DNA from: Beijerinckia sp. L45
GTDB taxonomy: Bacteria; Pseudomonadota; Alphaproteobacteria; Rhizobiales; Beijerinckiaceae
Direction: 5' to 3'
DNA length: 49,596 nt
Assembly: GCF_009765775.1 (NCBI RefSeq)
Contig: NZ_LMUU01000251.1
Span: forward strand, 52,770 to 102,365
Part shown: positions 25,202 through 33,928 of the stretch, one piece after another
Position numbering within the stretch: the first letter of the stretch is position 1
How the letters are laid out: every line of letters starts with the position of its first letter
Made by a program: the position numbers and the translations under genes
Notes under the pieces: generated by a model
Databases searched by the model: none
Told to the model about the DNA's origin: nothing
The model's input: only the letters and a program-made list of their open reading frames with translations

Positions 25202-25819
25202 CTAAGTGGTTAAAGCGCTTGACGTACGGGCGTTTCGCAGCATCGACCAGCATCGCAGGCCGCTCCCGACAGTCCAGTCATGGGTTACCCGAAAACCGAG
25301 TGCACTGTAAACCGGAAGATTAGCTTCGTTTGCTGTTTCCAAATAAGCCGCGATACCCGCGGCATCGCTGCGCGCCAGGCCGGCACGGATTGCGGCGCCC
25401 CCAAAACCTTTGCCCTGGGCCTGCGGCGCGCATCCCGCAATGTGAAGATACCAGTGCGGTCCCTTCGGATGATTGGCGTCGCTCGCGGCGCTGACGATCA
25501 GGGCGCGGGCCAAGGCCGTCCGCGACGTCGCAATCCAGGGCCACGCCTGCTGCAGCATCTCGCGAAAGGAAAGATGACCACGGCCCGGCGCACGCCACGT
25601 CGTCGCCGCCTCGCCCTGGGCCGTCATGAAACACGCCCCGGCCGGCAGATCGGAGTTGAAGATCACGCTCAGGAAACCGGGCAGACGCGCGCGACGAACC
25701 ACCGGATCGGGAAAGATATAGGCCATCACCGGATCGTCCTGGAACGCGGCGGCAAGCATCGGCGCAAGCCGCGGCAGATCCGCTCGCCCGGCGGCTCGTA
25801 CCAGGTGGTCCGCTGTCAC
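25202..25819 (-). CDS. GNAT-family N-acetyltransferase
   Basis: 205 residues. The acetyl-CoA binding motif is visible as CAPQAQGKGFGGAAIRAGLA (Q/R-x2-G-x-G/A) and the C-terminal YLETANEANLPVYSALGFRV is the usual GNAT strand-helix end. GTG 25819 with gggggag-like sequence upstream was chosen; the frame from 25894 is a weak alternative. Acceptor substrate unknown. It is followed upstream on the same strand by tonB, 76 bp away, but a shared operon is uncertain. Confidence 0.87.
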   Translation of the reverse strand: MTADHLVRAAGRADLPRLAPMLAAAFQDDPVMAYIFPDPVVRRARLPGFLSVIFNSDLPAGACFMTAQGEAATTWRAPGRGHLSFREMLQQAWPWIATSRTALARALIVSAASDANHPKGPHWYLHIAGCAPQAQGKGFGGAAIRAGLARSDAAGIAAYLETANEANLPVYSALGFRVTHDWTVGSGLRCWSMLRNARTSSALTT

Positions 25820-25895
25820 GTCCAACTCCCCTTCGTTCGAAATCAGCCGGCTGCTGTAGCGCAGTTGAATGCGGCAGCGAGATGTCGACGACACG

Positions 25896-26885
25896 TCACG
25901 GCTCGAAATCGGCCCGCCAAATCAACACGAGCGATCCCGATCCCGGCGGAAATGGAAACGGCGCCGCGGCCCGGACCGTCGCCATCGCGATGGCATCGAG
26001 GTGCGGCTGGCCGCTGCTCTCCGTCACCTCCTGCCGTTCGATATTGCCCATGTAGTTGACCACGAAGGTGACGCTGACGATGCCGTGCTCGCCGTGGCGC
26101 GCCGCGGCACTCGTCGGATAGCGGTTTTTGCTCATGATCTTGCCGTAGACGATCGCGAAATAGCGATTGTCTTCGGTGCCGGGCGGAAAGTCCTGCATCT
26201 TCGAGGTCGCGGCGAACCGGTTGACCTCGACGTCGGACAGGCCCGAGCGCTGGCGGGCCGCCTCGGTGGCCTGGGTCTTCGGATCGGCCTTGGCCTCCTC
26301 GGCATCCGGCTTGTCCTCCAGGTCGGGCTTCAGCTTGTCGAGGGCTTCGGCGTCGCGCTTGTCGTCTTCGAGCTTCGGTGCGGCCGCCGTCTTGGGTTGC
26401 GGCGCCGCCGGCTGCTCCCGCGCGGTCGCGGCCGCCTTGGCCGGATCGGCCTGGCCATCGCGCGGCGGGGCCGCGGTTTTCGCCGCCTCGGTCTTGGCAT
26501 CGGTCATCTTGGTGTCGACGGCGGTCTCGCTCGGCGCGCGGGGGGCGCTCGAGGCCGGCTTTTCCGACATGTCCTGATTGGGCTGCTGCTTGGGCTCCGG
26601 CGGCGGCGGCTGTTTCTTCTGTTGCTGCGGCGGAGGTGGCGGCGGCGGCGGCTCCTGCACCACCTCGACGGGGGTCTCTTCGGCCGCTGGCGCCGGCGTC
26701 GGCGCCGTGGCGTCGCGATACAGAAAGTAGCCGATCACCGAGGCATGGATGATGAGGACAAGGGCGACAAGGGCGATGAACCGCGACCGGGACCAGAACG
26801 CGTCGGGACGTTCCGGCGCAAAAAAGCGCTCCTCCTGACGGCCGGAGACCGAAACTTGCGGGACGGTGTTTTCGATCAAGGTCAT
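25896..26885 (-). CDS. TonB-family energy transducer protein
   Basis: 329 residues. Residues 1-35 are cytoplasmic, about 36-56 are a membrane anchor (FIALVALVLIIHASVIGYFL), 60-210 form a Pro/Lys/Ala-rich periplasmic spacer (EPPPPPPPPQQQKKQPPPPE), and 230-329 form the C-terminal TonB domain (YGKIMSKNRYPTSAAARHGE, GIVSVTFVVNYMGNIERQEV). TonB passes proton-motive energy from ExbB/ExbD to outer-membrane receptors. No exbB, exbD or receptor lies nearby, so this may be an orphan copy. The start is ATG 26885. Confidence 0.9.
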   Translation of the reverse strand: MTLIENTVPQVSVSGRQEERFFAPERPDAFWSRSRFIALVALVLIIHASVIGYFLYRDATAPTPAPAAEETPVEVVQEPPPPPPPPQQQKKQPPPPEPKQQPNQDMSEKPASSAPRAPSETAVDTKMTDAKTEAAKTAAPPRDGQADPAKAAATAREQPAAPQPKTAAAPKLEDDKRDAEALDKLKPDLEDKPDAEEAKADPKTQATEAARQRSGLSDVEVNRFAATSKMQDFPPGTEDNRYFAIVYGKIMSKNRYPTSAAARHGEHGIVSVTFVVNYMGNIERQEVTESSGQPHLDAIAMATVRAAAPFPFPPGSGSLVLIWRADFEP

Positions 26886-26955
26886 GGCACGGTCGTTACA
26901 GGGCAGAATGCTATGGCATTCCGACCCCGGCTTGAAGCGCAGCGGATTGCACTGC

Positions 26956-28068
26956 CTACAACCCTTTCATGCGCCATCGGTGCCAAAGACGCGCTACGGG
27001 TATCAGGGCCGGCATGGCCGCGTCGACCAGATTCCACTGCCCCAAAATACGGTCCTGCAGGGCTTGCGCCAGAATCTGCGTCGCATCGAGGGGATTTTGC
27101 GCCGATTGCGGCTGGCGCGGCCCCGAAGGCGACGCCGAGAGCGTCACGCCGTAATTTTCCGCCAGCCAGGCCGTGTCCTCTGCCGCGATGGCGTCGAGCC
27201 GTGCAAGGTGCGCCGCGCCGAGATGCCACGGTTCGCGATTGCGCGTTCCCGCGGCGGCGACCAGCCATCGCTTCATCCGGACTTCGCAGTACCGCTTCTG
27301 CAGCCAGGACCAGTACGACCGCGACGGGCCGCAGAACCGGCTTGCGAGGGCTAGATTGGCAAGACGCAAGGCTTCGGTGCAACTCGGTCCCAGCGACCGG
27401 TTGTCGTCGTAAGCCTTGGACGAGGAGACCGCCACAGGCCGAGACGAAACGCTTTCGAGCAGAGAGTGAATCAGGCCGTCGTCGGACCGGTAAGGTTTGA
27501 CTACGATCGCGTCCTTGCCGAACGCGCCCTCCCACATCTCGATGATCGCCCGGTAGCGAAGATAATGATTCTCCGGCGCCAGAACCTCTTCGGCGTACTC
27601 TTCGACAGTGAGATGGCGGCCGCTCATGACGCTCGTGGCATAGGCTGAAAAAAAGCGCTGCCGGTGGTCGCGGACGACGAGGAGGATCTTGCACCGGCGG
27701 CCGGCGAAGTCCTGCGCCAGCGCTTCGATGTCCGCCGGCTCGAAACGGGAGGAAAAATGCTCGCTGCTGATCAGGACGATGTCTGGTGACTGCTTCGCCA
27801 CATTCTTGAACAAGGACTGCAGCACGGTGGCTTTCGCCGCCAAAGTCGAGTGAATCGCGTAATCCGGATCGGCACAGTGGGCTGCGAGGTAGCCGGCAAC
27901 GAGCGGCCCATGGTTATCGACGCGAAACGCCGGCGACTTGGTCGGGTAGAGGATGCCACTGCGCTGAAGCTGCGCGGCGTTGGTGGTGCAAAACCGCTGG
28001 AACGACGTGCTGCCCGTCCGTTCGAGGCCGATATGGAACACGAACGTGGGACTTTCGTCTCGCGTCAT
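26956..28068 (-). CDS. Sulfotransferase-fold protein
   Basis: 370 residues, P-loop sulfotransferase fold. The PAPS 5'-phosphosulfate loop is FHIGLERTGSTSFQRF at residues 11-26 and the 3'-phosphate segment is VVRDHRQRFFSAYATSV, with the expected Arg and Ser. Such enzymes move a sulfo group from PAPS to sugars or other hydroxyls. ATG 28068 (MTRDESPTFVF) with gagg upstream was chosen over a TTG at 28080. No PAPS synthesis or polysaccharide genes lie nearby, so the acceptor is unknown; a cell-surface glycan or Nod-factor-like molecule is possible. Confidence 0.8.
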   Translation of the reverse strand: MTRDESPTFVFHIGLERTGSTSFQRFCTTNAAQLQRSGILYPTKSPAFRVDNHGPLVAGYLAAHCADPDYAIHSTLAAKATVLQSLFKNVAKQSPDIVLISSEHFSSRFEPADIEALAQDFAGRRCKILLVVRDHRQRFFSAYATSVMSGRHLTVEEYAEEVLAPENHYLRYRAIIEMWEGAFGKDAIVVKPYRSDDGLIHSLLESVSSRPVAVSSSKAYDDNRSLGPSCTEALRLANLALASRFCGPSRSYWSWLQKRYCEVRMKRWLVAAAGTRNREPWHLGAAHLARLDAIAAEDTAWLAENYGVTLSASPSGPRQPQSAQNPLDATQILAQALQDRILGQWNLVDAAMPALIPVARLWHRWRMKGL

Positions 28069-28313
28069 CGATGGCCTCAAGCGCTGCGCGTCCCCCGCGG
28101 CGACCTAAGAACAAAGATTGTCTGAATTCAATGTCTGGGTGCCTTTGCAGGCACCATGCACCATCAACCTTTCGGGATAAGCTGCCGCCTCGGTGCCGAC
28201 GTCCTGGTCGCGCTCGATCGAGCAAGGCGATCTCGGCTTCATGGGCAGTCCGCGCAACGACCTTTGAGGACGGATACCGCGACAGGGCATAGATCGGGGC
28301 GGCGAGAGTCTTT

Positions 28314-31300
28314 ATGGTCCCGGCCATGTCAGCCCTTGCCCCAGAACCGACCCAAGCCCCGCGCCCACTCCAGGCCGGCGATCATGTCTTTCTCGTTGAT
28401 GGATCGTCCTTCGTCTTCCGCGCCTATTTCCAGTCGATCCGCCAGGACGCGAAGTACAACTATCGTTCCGATAGGCTGCCGACCGGGGCGGTGCGGCTGT
28501 TCTGCACCAAGCTGTTCCAGTTCATCAACGAGGGCGCGGCCGGCATCAAGCCGACGCATCTGGCGATCATCTTCGACAAGTCGGAGAACTCGTTCCGTAA
28601 GGAATTGTATCCCCCCTACAAGGGCAACCGCTCCGAGCCGCCCGACGACCTGATCCCGCAATTTCCGCTGATGCGCGACAGCGTCCGCGCCTTCGGCCTG
28701 CTCCCGGTCGAGCAGGACGTCTACGAGGCCGACGATCTCATCGCCACTTACGCGAAGCAGGCGCGCGAGCGCGGCGCCGACGTGCTCATCATTTCCGCCG
28801 ACAAGGATCTGATGCAGCTGATCGAGCCCGGTGTCGCGATGTACGATCCGGCCTCCGGCGACCAGAAGGCCGCGGGCTCGCGCGCCGAGCGCCGCATCGG
28901 CGAGGCCGAGGTGCAGGACTATTTCGGTGTCCCGGCGCATCTCGTCGTCGACGTGCAGGCGTTGGCCGGCGATTCCACCGACAACGTGCCGGGCGCCCGC
29001 GGCATCGGGCTCAAAACCGCGGCACAGCTGATCAACGAATACGGCGATCTCGACACGCTTCTGCAATGTGCCCGCGAGATCAAGCAGCCGAAGCGCCGCG
29101 AGATTTTGACCGACCCCGACAGCGTGGCGCTGATCAAGGTGTCGAAGCAACTCGTGACGCTGGTGCGCGACGTCGCGGTGCTGACCTCCATTGACGACCT
29201 CGGTCTGGCCCAGCCGGACGGCAAGCAGCTTGTCGCATTCTTCAAGGCGATGGAATTCACCACGCTGGCGAAGCGCGCCGCCGAAATTTTTGGGGTCGAA
29301 GCGGCGGAGATCGAGGCCGATCCTGCCTTCGTCGGGCATGCCGGGTGGCGTGGGCGCAACGGCGAAGCGATGCCTATGCCGGAGCCGGGCTTTGCGGCGA
29401 CCACGGCGGAGGCCAAGCCCTTCGATGGCCCGGCGCGCAATGCCCGCTATGGCGAGCAGGCGCCCAAGGCGGCGATCACCACGGGTCCTGGTGAACTCGC
29501 GGCTCAGAGGGCGGCGGCGGCGATGGGCGCGCCCTTCGATCACGCGAAATACCGGACCATCACGACGCTGGAGGCGCTCGACGCCGAGATCGCCGCGGCG
29601 AAAGACGCCGGCCGCCTCGCGATCGATACCGAGACCTCGTCGCTCGATCCGCTGACGACGAAGCTCGTCGGCATTTCGCTGTGCTCGGCGCCCGGCGCCG
29701 CCTGCTACATCCCGCTCCAGCATATCGGCGAAGGCGGCGGTGATTTGTTCGGCGGCGCGGAAATCGTGCCGGGACAGCTGCCGTTGGACGCCGTTCTCGC
29801 CCGGCTGAAACCGCTGTTCGAGGATTGCGCGGTCCTGAAAATCGCGCATAATATGAAGTTCGATTGGCACGTGCTGAAGCAGCACGGCATCGAGGTGGCG
29901 CCGGTCGAGGACACGTTGCTTCTGTCCTACGTGCTCGACGCCGGGCGCACCGACCACGGCATGGACGTGCTGGCGCAAAAGTACTTTGGCCACAAGCCGA
30001 TCCAGTTCGGCGCCGTCGCCGGTTCGGGCCGCACCTTCATCGGCTTCGCCCGTGTCGCCATCGACAAGGCCACAGAATATTCGGCCGAGGATACCGACGT
30101 CACACTGCGGCTCTGGGACGTGCTGAAGCCCCGCCTCCCGGCCGAACGCATGACCACGGTGTTCGAGACGCTCGAGCGCCCGATGACCGCGACCCTGGCG
30201 AAGATGGAGCAGCGCGGCATCGCCATCGACAGGCAGATCCTCTCCCGCCTCTCCGGCGAGTTCGCGCAGGACATGGCGCGGCTCGAAGCCCAGATCTTCG
30301 AGGCCGCCGGCGAAAGTTTCAATCTCGGCTCGCCCAAACAGCTCGGCGACATTCTGTTCGGCAAGATGGGCCTGGCGGGCGCTAAGAAGACGGCGACCGG
30401 CGCCTGGTCGACGGCGGCCGGCGTGCTCGACGATCTCGCGGAGCAGGGCAACCCGTTCGCCGGTCTGGTGCTGGAATGGCGGCAGGTCTCGAAACTGAAA
30501 TCGACCTACAGCGACGCGCTGCCGACCTTCGTCAATCCCAATACCGGCCGGGTGCACACGTCCTATGCCCTGGCGGCGACGACCACCGGGCGTTTGTCCT
30601 CGTCCGAGCCAAATCTCCAAAACATTCCGGTCCGCAACGAGGCCGGCCGAAAAATCCGCAAGGCGTTCATCGCCGCACCGGGGCACAAGCTGGTTTCGGC
30701 TGACTATTCGCAGATCGAGTTGCGTCTGCTGGCGCATATGGCTGACATTCCGCAGCTGAAGAGTGCCTTCGCCGAGGGCCACGACATCCACGCGATGACG
30801 GCGTCGGAAATGTTCAACGTGCCGATGGAGGCGATGACGTCGGACGTGCGCCGCCGCGCCAAGGCGATCAATTTCGGCATCGTCTACGGCATCTCGGCCT
30901 TCGGCCTGGCCAACCAACTGAGCATTCCGCGTGAAGAGGCGGGCGCCTACATCAAGCGCTATTTCGAGCGCTTTCCCGGCATCCGCGCCTTCATGGATTC
31001 GACCAAGGCGGTTTGCCGGCTGCAGGGCTACGTCGAAACCCTGTTCGGCCGGCGCTGCCATTATCCCCGGATCAGCGCGTCGAACCCGTCGGAACGCGCG
31101 TTCAACGAGCGCGCCGCCGTCAACGCGCCGATCCAGGGTACGGCCGCCGACATCATCCGCCGGGCGATGGTGCGGATGGACGCGGCGCTCGCCGCCGAGC
31201 GGTTGAGCGCGCGGATGCTGCTTCAGGTGCACGACGAGCTGGTGTTCGAGGTCCCCGACGACGAGGTCGAAGCGACGATCGCCGTGGCCCGGCGGGTGAT

Positions 31301-31388
31301 GGTGGATGCCCCGCACCCCGCGGTGCAGCTTTCCGTGCCGCTCCAGGTGGACGCAAAGGCGGCGAACAACTGGGACGAGGCGCATTGA
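28314..31388 (+). CDS. polA: DNA polymerase I
   Basis: 1024 residues with all three activities. The 5'-nuclease domain (about 25-310) starts HVFLVDGSSFVFRAYF and holds YEADDLIATYAKQA and SADKDLMQLI. The 3'-5' proofreading domain keeps DTET at about 437, AHNMKFDWH and YSAEDTDVT. The polymerase domain has motif A DYSQIELRLLAH (about 796), motif B RRRAKAINFGIVYG (about 848) and motif C VHDEL (about 972). ATG 28314 has a gagag site; ATG 28326 is an alternative. Repairs gaps and replaces Okazaki primers. Confidence 0.97.
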   Translation: MVPAMSALAPEPTQAPRPLQAGDHVFLVDGSSFVFRAYFQSIRQDAKYNYRSDRLPTGAVRLFCTKLFQFINEGAAGIKPTHLAIIFDKSENSFRKELYPPYKGNRSEPPDDLIPQFPLMRDSVRAFGLLPVEQDVYEADDLIATYAKQARERGADVLIISADKDLMQLIEPGVAMYDPASGDQKAAGSRAERRIGEAEVQDYFGVPAHLVVDVQALAGDSTDNVPGARGIGLKTAAQLINEYGDLDTLLQCAREIKQPKRREILTDPDSVALIKVSKQLVTLVRDVAVLTSIDDLGLAQPDGKQLVAFFKAMEFTTLAKRAAEIFGVEAAEIEADPAFVGHAGWRGRNGEAMPMPEPGFAATTAEAKPFDGPARNARYGEQAPKAAITTGPGELAAQRAAAAMGAPFDHAKYRTITTLEALDAEIAAAKDAGRLAIDTETSSLDPLTTKLVGISLCSAPGAACYIPLQHIGEGGGDLFGGAEIVPGQLPLDAVLARLKPLFEDCAVLKIAHNMKFDWHVLKQHGIEVAPVEDTLLLSYVLDAGRTDHGMDVLAQKYFGHKPIQFGAVAGSGRTFIGFARVAIDKATEYSAEDTDVTLRLWDVLKPRLPAERMTTVFETLERPMTATLAKMEQRGIAIDRQILSRLSGEFAQDMARLEAQIFEAAGESFNLGSPKQLGDILFGKMGLAGAKKTATGAWSTAAGVLDDLAEQGNPFAGLVLEWRQVSKLKSTYSDALPTFVNPNTGRVHTSYALAATTTGRLSSSEPNLQNIPVRNEAGRKIRKAFIAAPGHKLVSADYSQIELRLLAHMADIPQLKSAFAEGHDIHAMTASEMFNVPMEAMTSDVRRRAKAINFGIVYGISAFGLANQLSIPREEAGAYIKRYFERFPGIRAFMDSTKAVCRLQGYVETLFGRRCHYPRISASNPSERAFNERAAVNAPIQGTAADIIRRAMVRMDAALAAERLSARMLLQVHDELVFEVPDDEVEATIAVARRVMVDAPHPAVQLSVPLQVDAKAANNWDEAH

Positions 31389-31398
31389 GCGCCTTGGC

Positions 31399-31848
31399 CT
31401 AGATGCAGTGGATGTAGGTCATTGGTGTCAGTTTATGCCGCCCAATGAGCTCAGCCATGTGGTCGAGGTCCCTGATCAAGTGCGGCCGCTCACCCTTGGT
31501 GAATTCGTCCGGCACGGCTTCGACAAGATCCTCATGCGTGACGCCATAGGGCGGGCTTGCAGCACCATCCGTCCAGTAGATAAGACTTCGCGTACGATGC
31601 GTGATCTCAAACATGCGCGCCATAAACGTTCTTCCACCGAAGTGTGCGAACGTCAGGCTCTGATCACGCCGTTCGACCAGACCGAAGACTTCGCCAGCGC
31701 CTCCACCATCCGGATATTCAAAGAAGTATAGATTATCGGGGTCTTTTGCGTCACGAGCCAGGATTTCGGTGACGACATCCCAGTCCCAATAATCATTGGG
31801 TTCTTCCGACTGCAATCTCGGATTGAATAGAAAAACGTCCAAGCCCAT
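31399..31848 (-). CDS. Unknown protein, 149 aa
   Basis: A soluble acidic protein with no signal peptide or membrane segment. It opens MGLDVFLFNPRLQSEEPNDY and contains FEYPDGGGAGEVFGLVERRD and VTHEDLVEAVPDEFTKGERP. It may resemble barrel-type immunity or SMI1-like proteins in feel only; no family is recognised. It converges on polA with 10 bp between stops. Confidence 0.6.
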   Translation of the reverse strand: MGLDVFLFNPRLQSEEPNDYWDWDVVTEILARDAKDPDNLYFFEYPDGGGAGEVFGLVERRDQSLTFAHFGGRTFMARMFEITHRTRSLIYWTDGAASPPYGVTHEDLVEAVPDEFTKGERPHLIRDLDHMAELIGRHKLTPMTYIHCI

Positions 31849-31995
31849 GGCGACAATCCCTCAAACAGGATGTGCCAGCTTGTCTGCCATCGTGCAGACC
31901 GACGCAAAAATGCCCCCAACGCCGAAAAGCGTCAAGAACAAAAAGAGAACCAAAATGCTTTAAACCGATACTCTGTCGTAAGTCCTGCAGATACC

Positions 31996-32202
31996 CTAAG
32001 CCGCGACCTCGAGCTTCGTCAGCTGGCCTTCGACAACCACGCGCTCGAACTTCTCGTCGTCGAACTTGATGCGATATTGCAGTTGGGTGCCGAGCGGCGG
32101 CATCAGCTTCATGATGCTGCAGGAAGCCGAGCCCTTGGCGCCGTGGATCATTTCGCACATGACGGCATCGCCAACGGCATAGAGGTAGGTGTATTCGGCC
32201 AT
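31996..32202 (-). CDS. Small conserved alphaproteobacterial protein, 68 aa
   Basis: The C-terminal half LQYRIKFDDEKFERVVVEGQ follows a pattern common in many small Rhizobiales proteins of unknown function (Q-Y-R-I-K, then E-x-x-ERVV-x-E-x-QL). Residues 1-30 include DAVMCEMIHGAKGSASCSIM with two cysteines. ATG 32202 (MAEYTYLYAV) has taagga upstream. A perfect CtrA-type box lies about 87 bp upstream, suggesting cell-cycle control. Confidence 0.65.
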   Translation of the reverse strand: MAEYTYLYAVGDAVMCEMIHGAKGSASCSIMKLMPPLGTQLQYRIKFDDEKFERVVVEGQLTKLEVAA

Positions 32203-32288
32203 AGTAAGGAGTCCAGTTCGCTTTACCGCCCATATGGCGGCATCTTGGCGCTTTTACAATCGCCACGCCCTTGCGCGCTGCATAAAAG

Positions 32289-32304
32289 TTAACACAGGCT
32301 TAAC
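32289..32304 (-). promoter_or_regulatory. CtrA-type box TTAA-N7-TTAAC
   Basis: TTAA at 32289-32292, seven bases, TTAAC at 32300-32304: an exact match to the CtrA consensus of Caulobacter and Rhizobiales. It lies between the DUF1003 gene end (32380) and the 68-residue gene start (32202), about 87 bp upstream of the latter. The box is asymmetric in the final C but palindromic in TTAA, so orientation is taken from the gene it likely serves. Confidence 0.5.
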
Positions 32305-32379
32305 GACTTTGCGGAGTGCACACCTTAAGCGTGTCGTTTCGGTGGTCGCGGAGCCACCGGTGTTACGGCGCGAAAGGCG

Positions 32380-32904
32380 CTAGGCCGGTCCGGCCTCCGC
32401 CTCCTCTGCAACGGCTTGCGGAAGCCGGAGCTCGAGACGGCGGATGATCTGAATCAGCTCCGAAACCTCCGTCTCCCGAAGCAGATCGAGCTTTTGGTGC
32501 AGCAACTCGATCTCGAGCTCCGCCTTGGCATTGATTCCGTAGTCGCTCTGGGCAGCGGCCCGATCGATCGAGGCCTGCCGATTCTGGCTCATCATGATGA
32601 ACGGCGCCGCGTAGGCGGCCTGAAAAGACAAGGCGAGGTTGAGCAGAATGAACGGATAGGGATCCCATTGACTGATGAAAGCGGTGACGTTCAGGATGAT
32701 CCACACGCCGAGGATCACCGTCTGGATGATGATGAACGGCCAGGATCCCATCGTCGCCGCGACCTTGTCGGCGACCCGCTCGCCGAAGCCGCAATTGGCC
32801 TCGATGACCTTTTCCGAGCGGGACCGGCGTGCGGCACGGAGTTGAGCGAGAAGTTTGATCTCTTGCTCATGGAGACGATGAGCCAGGTCGGCGGCGGCAT
32901 TCAT
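32380..32904 (-). CDS. DUF1003 membrane protein
   Basis: 174 residues. After a basic N-terminal helix, DUF1003 follows: FGERVADKVAATMGSWPFII, then two membrane segments (about 53-75 and 85-105, FILLNLALSFQAAYAAPFIM) and MMSQNRQASIDRAAAQSDYG. The C-terminal 60 residues are a coiled coil (LEIELLHQKLDLLRETEVSE). The family is widespread, unknown in function, and predicted in the inner membrane. ATG 32904 is used. A 177-bp gap separates it from the small gene downstream. Confidence 0.88.
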   Translation of the reverse strand: MNAAADLAHRLHEQEIKLLAQLRAARRSRSEKVIEANCGFGERVADKVAATMGSWPFIIIQTVILGVWIILNVTAFISQWDPYPFILLNLALSFQAAYAAPFIMMSQNRQASIDRAAAQSDYGINAKAELEIELLHQKLDLLRETEVSELIQIIRRLELRLPQAVAEEAEAGPA

Positions 32905-33103
32905 GGTCGAACTCCTGTCGTCTCTCGATGAGCGCTGCGGTCAGGTCGCAAGCATGGTGTGACCTTGCTCTGTCGCTCTGTTTTGGTGACGTGCGTATGA
33001 CGCGGTGCCACTATGTTCGTCGCCATGCAAGGTTCATCGCACCGATACCAATATCCGCTCCCTCGCGCCAAACGAGCCGGGGGCCAGCGTCAGAGGGGCA
33101 GAC

Positions 33104-33886
33104 ATGATCAAGGGTAAGACCGCCGTCGTCACCGGCTCCACCAGCGGCATCGGCCTCGCCATCGCGCGAGCCTATGCCAGGGAGGGAGCCAATGTCGTGA
33201 TCAATGGGTTCGGCGATCCCGCGGCGATCGAAGCGGCGCGCGCCGGCATCGAAGCGGAATTTGGCGTCAAAGCGCGGTACTCCGGCGCCGATATGGCGAA
33301 GGGCGATGCCGTCGTCGCGATGATCCGCGAAGCCGAGGCGACTTTCGGCTCGGTCGACATCTTGGTCAACAACGCCGGCATTCAGTATGTCGCGCCCGTC
33401 GAGGACTTTCCCGCAGACAAGTGGGAGGCGATCATCGCGATCAATCTCTCCTCGGCCTTCTACGCAATCCATGCAGCCCTGCCCGGGATGAAAGCGCGCA
33501 AGTGGGGCCGCATCATCAACACGGCTTCGGCCCATGCGCTGGTTGCCTCACCCTACAAGTCCGCCTATGTCGCGGCCAAGCACGGCATCGCAGGCTTGAC
33601 CAAATCAGTGGCGCTGGAGGCGGCGACCTTCGGCGTGACCGTCAATGCGATCTGCCCTGGCTATGTCTGGACGCCGCTGGTGGAAAAGCAGATTCCGGAC
33701 ACGATGGGGGCGCGCGGGCTGACCCGGGAGCAGGTCATCAACGACGTACTCCTTGCCGCACAGCCGACCAAGCAGTTCGTCACGGTCGACGAGGTCGCGG
33801 CTTTCGCGATCTTTTTGTCGGGCGACATGGCGAAGAACATCACCGGCGCCATTCTGCCGATCGACGGCGGTTGGACCGCCGCCTGA
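33104..33886 (+). CDS. bdhA: 3-Hydroxybutyrate dehydrogenase (SDR family)
   Basis: 260 residues; classical short-chain dehydrogenase. The cofactor loop is VTGSTSGIGLAIARAY, then LVNNAGIQYVAPVEDF, catalytic Ser in TASAHALVASPYK, and YVAAKHG with the Tyr-x3-Lys pair. QPTKQFVTVDEVAAFAIFLS near the C-terminus is typical of BdhA, which oxidises 3-hydroxybutyrate to acetoacetate with NAD in polyhydroxybutyrate breakdown. ATG 33104 has agagggg upstream. A strong hairpin follows the stop. Confidence 0.93.
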   Translation: MIKGKTAVVTGSTSGIGLAIARAYAREGANVVINGFGDPAAIEAARAGIEAEFGVKARYSGADMAKGDAVVAMIREAEATFGSVDILVNNAGIQYVAPVEDFPADKWEAIIAINLSSAFYAIHAALPGMKARKWGRIINTASAHALVASPYKSAYVAAKHGIAGLTKSVALEAATFGVTVNAICPGYVWTPLVEKQIPDTMGARGLTREQVINDVLLAAQPTKQFVTVDEVAAFAIFLSGDMAKNITGAILPIDGGWTAA

Positions 33887-33893
33887 TTTTTCG

Positions 33894-33922
33894 CGCCCTT
33901 CTTCCTCGGGGGAAGAAGGGCG
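33894..33922. terminator. Hairpin between bdhA and the convergent transporter
   Basis: Perfect 12-bp arms (33894-33905 cgcccttcttcc, 33911-33922 ggaagaagggcg) with a 5-nt loop lie between two convergent stops. No U-run follows in either direction, so it may act through stem strength or protect RNA ends. Confidence 0.55.
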
Positions 33923-33928
33923 TTGGCC

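Noticed and set aside
28329-31385. 1018-codon open frame on the minus strand opposite polA
   Set aside because: Covers almost exactly the polA gene; the open frame follows from high GC at third positions. The product is low-complexity with no domain, and no ribosome site is present.
32340-32359. Short cggtgg/ccaccg hairpin after the DUF1003 gene
   Set aside because: Only 6-bp arms with an 8-nt loop and no U-run; not distinguishable from chance in GC-rich DNA.
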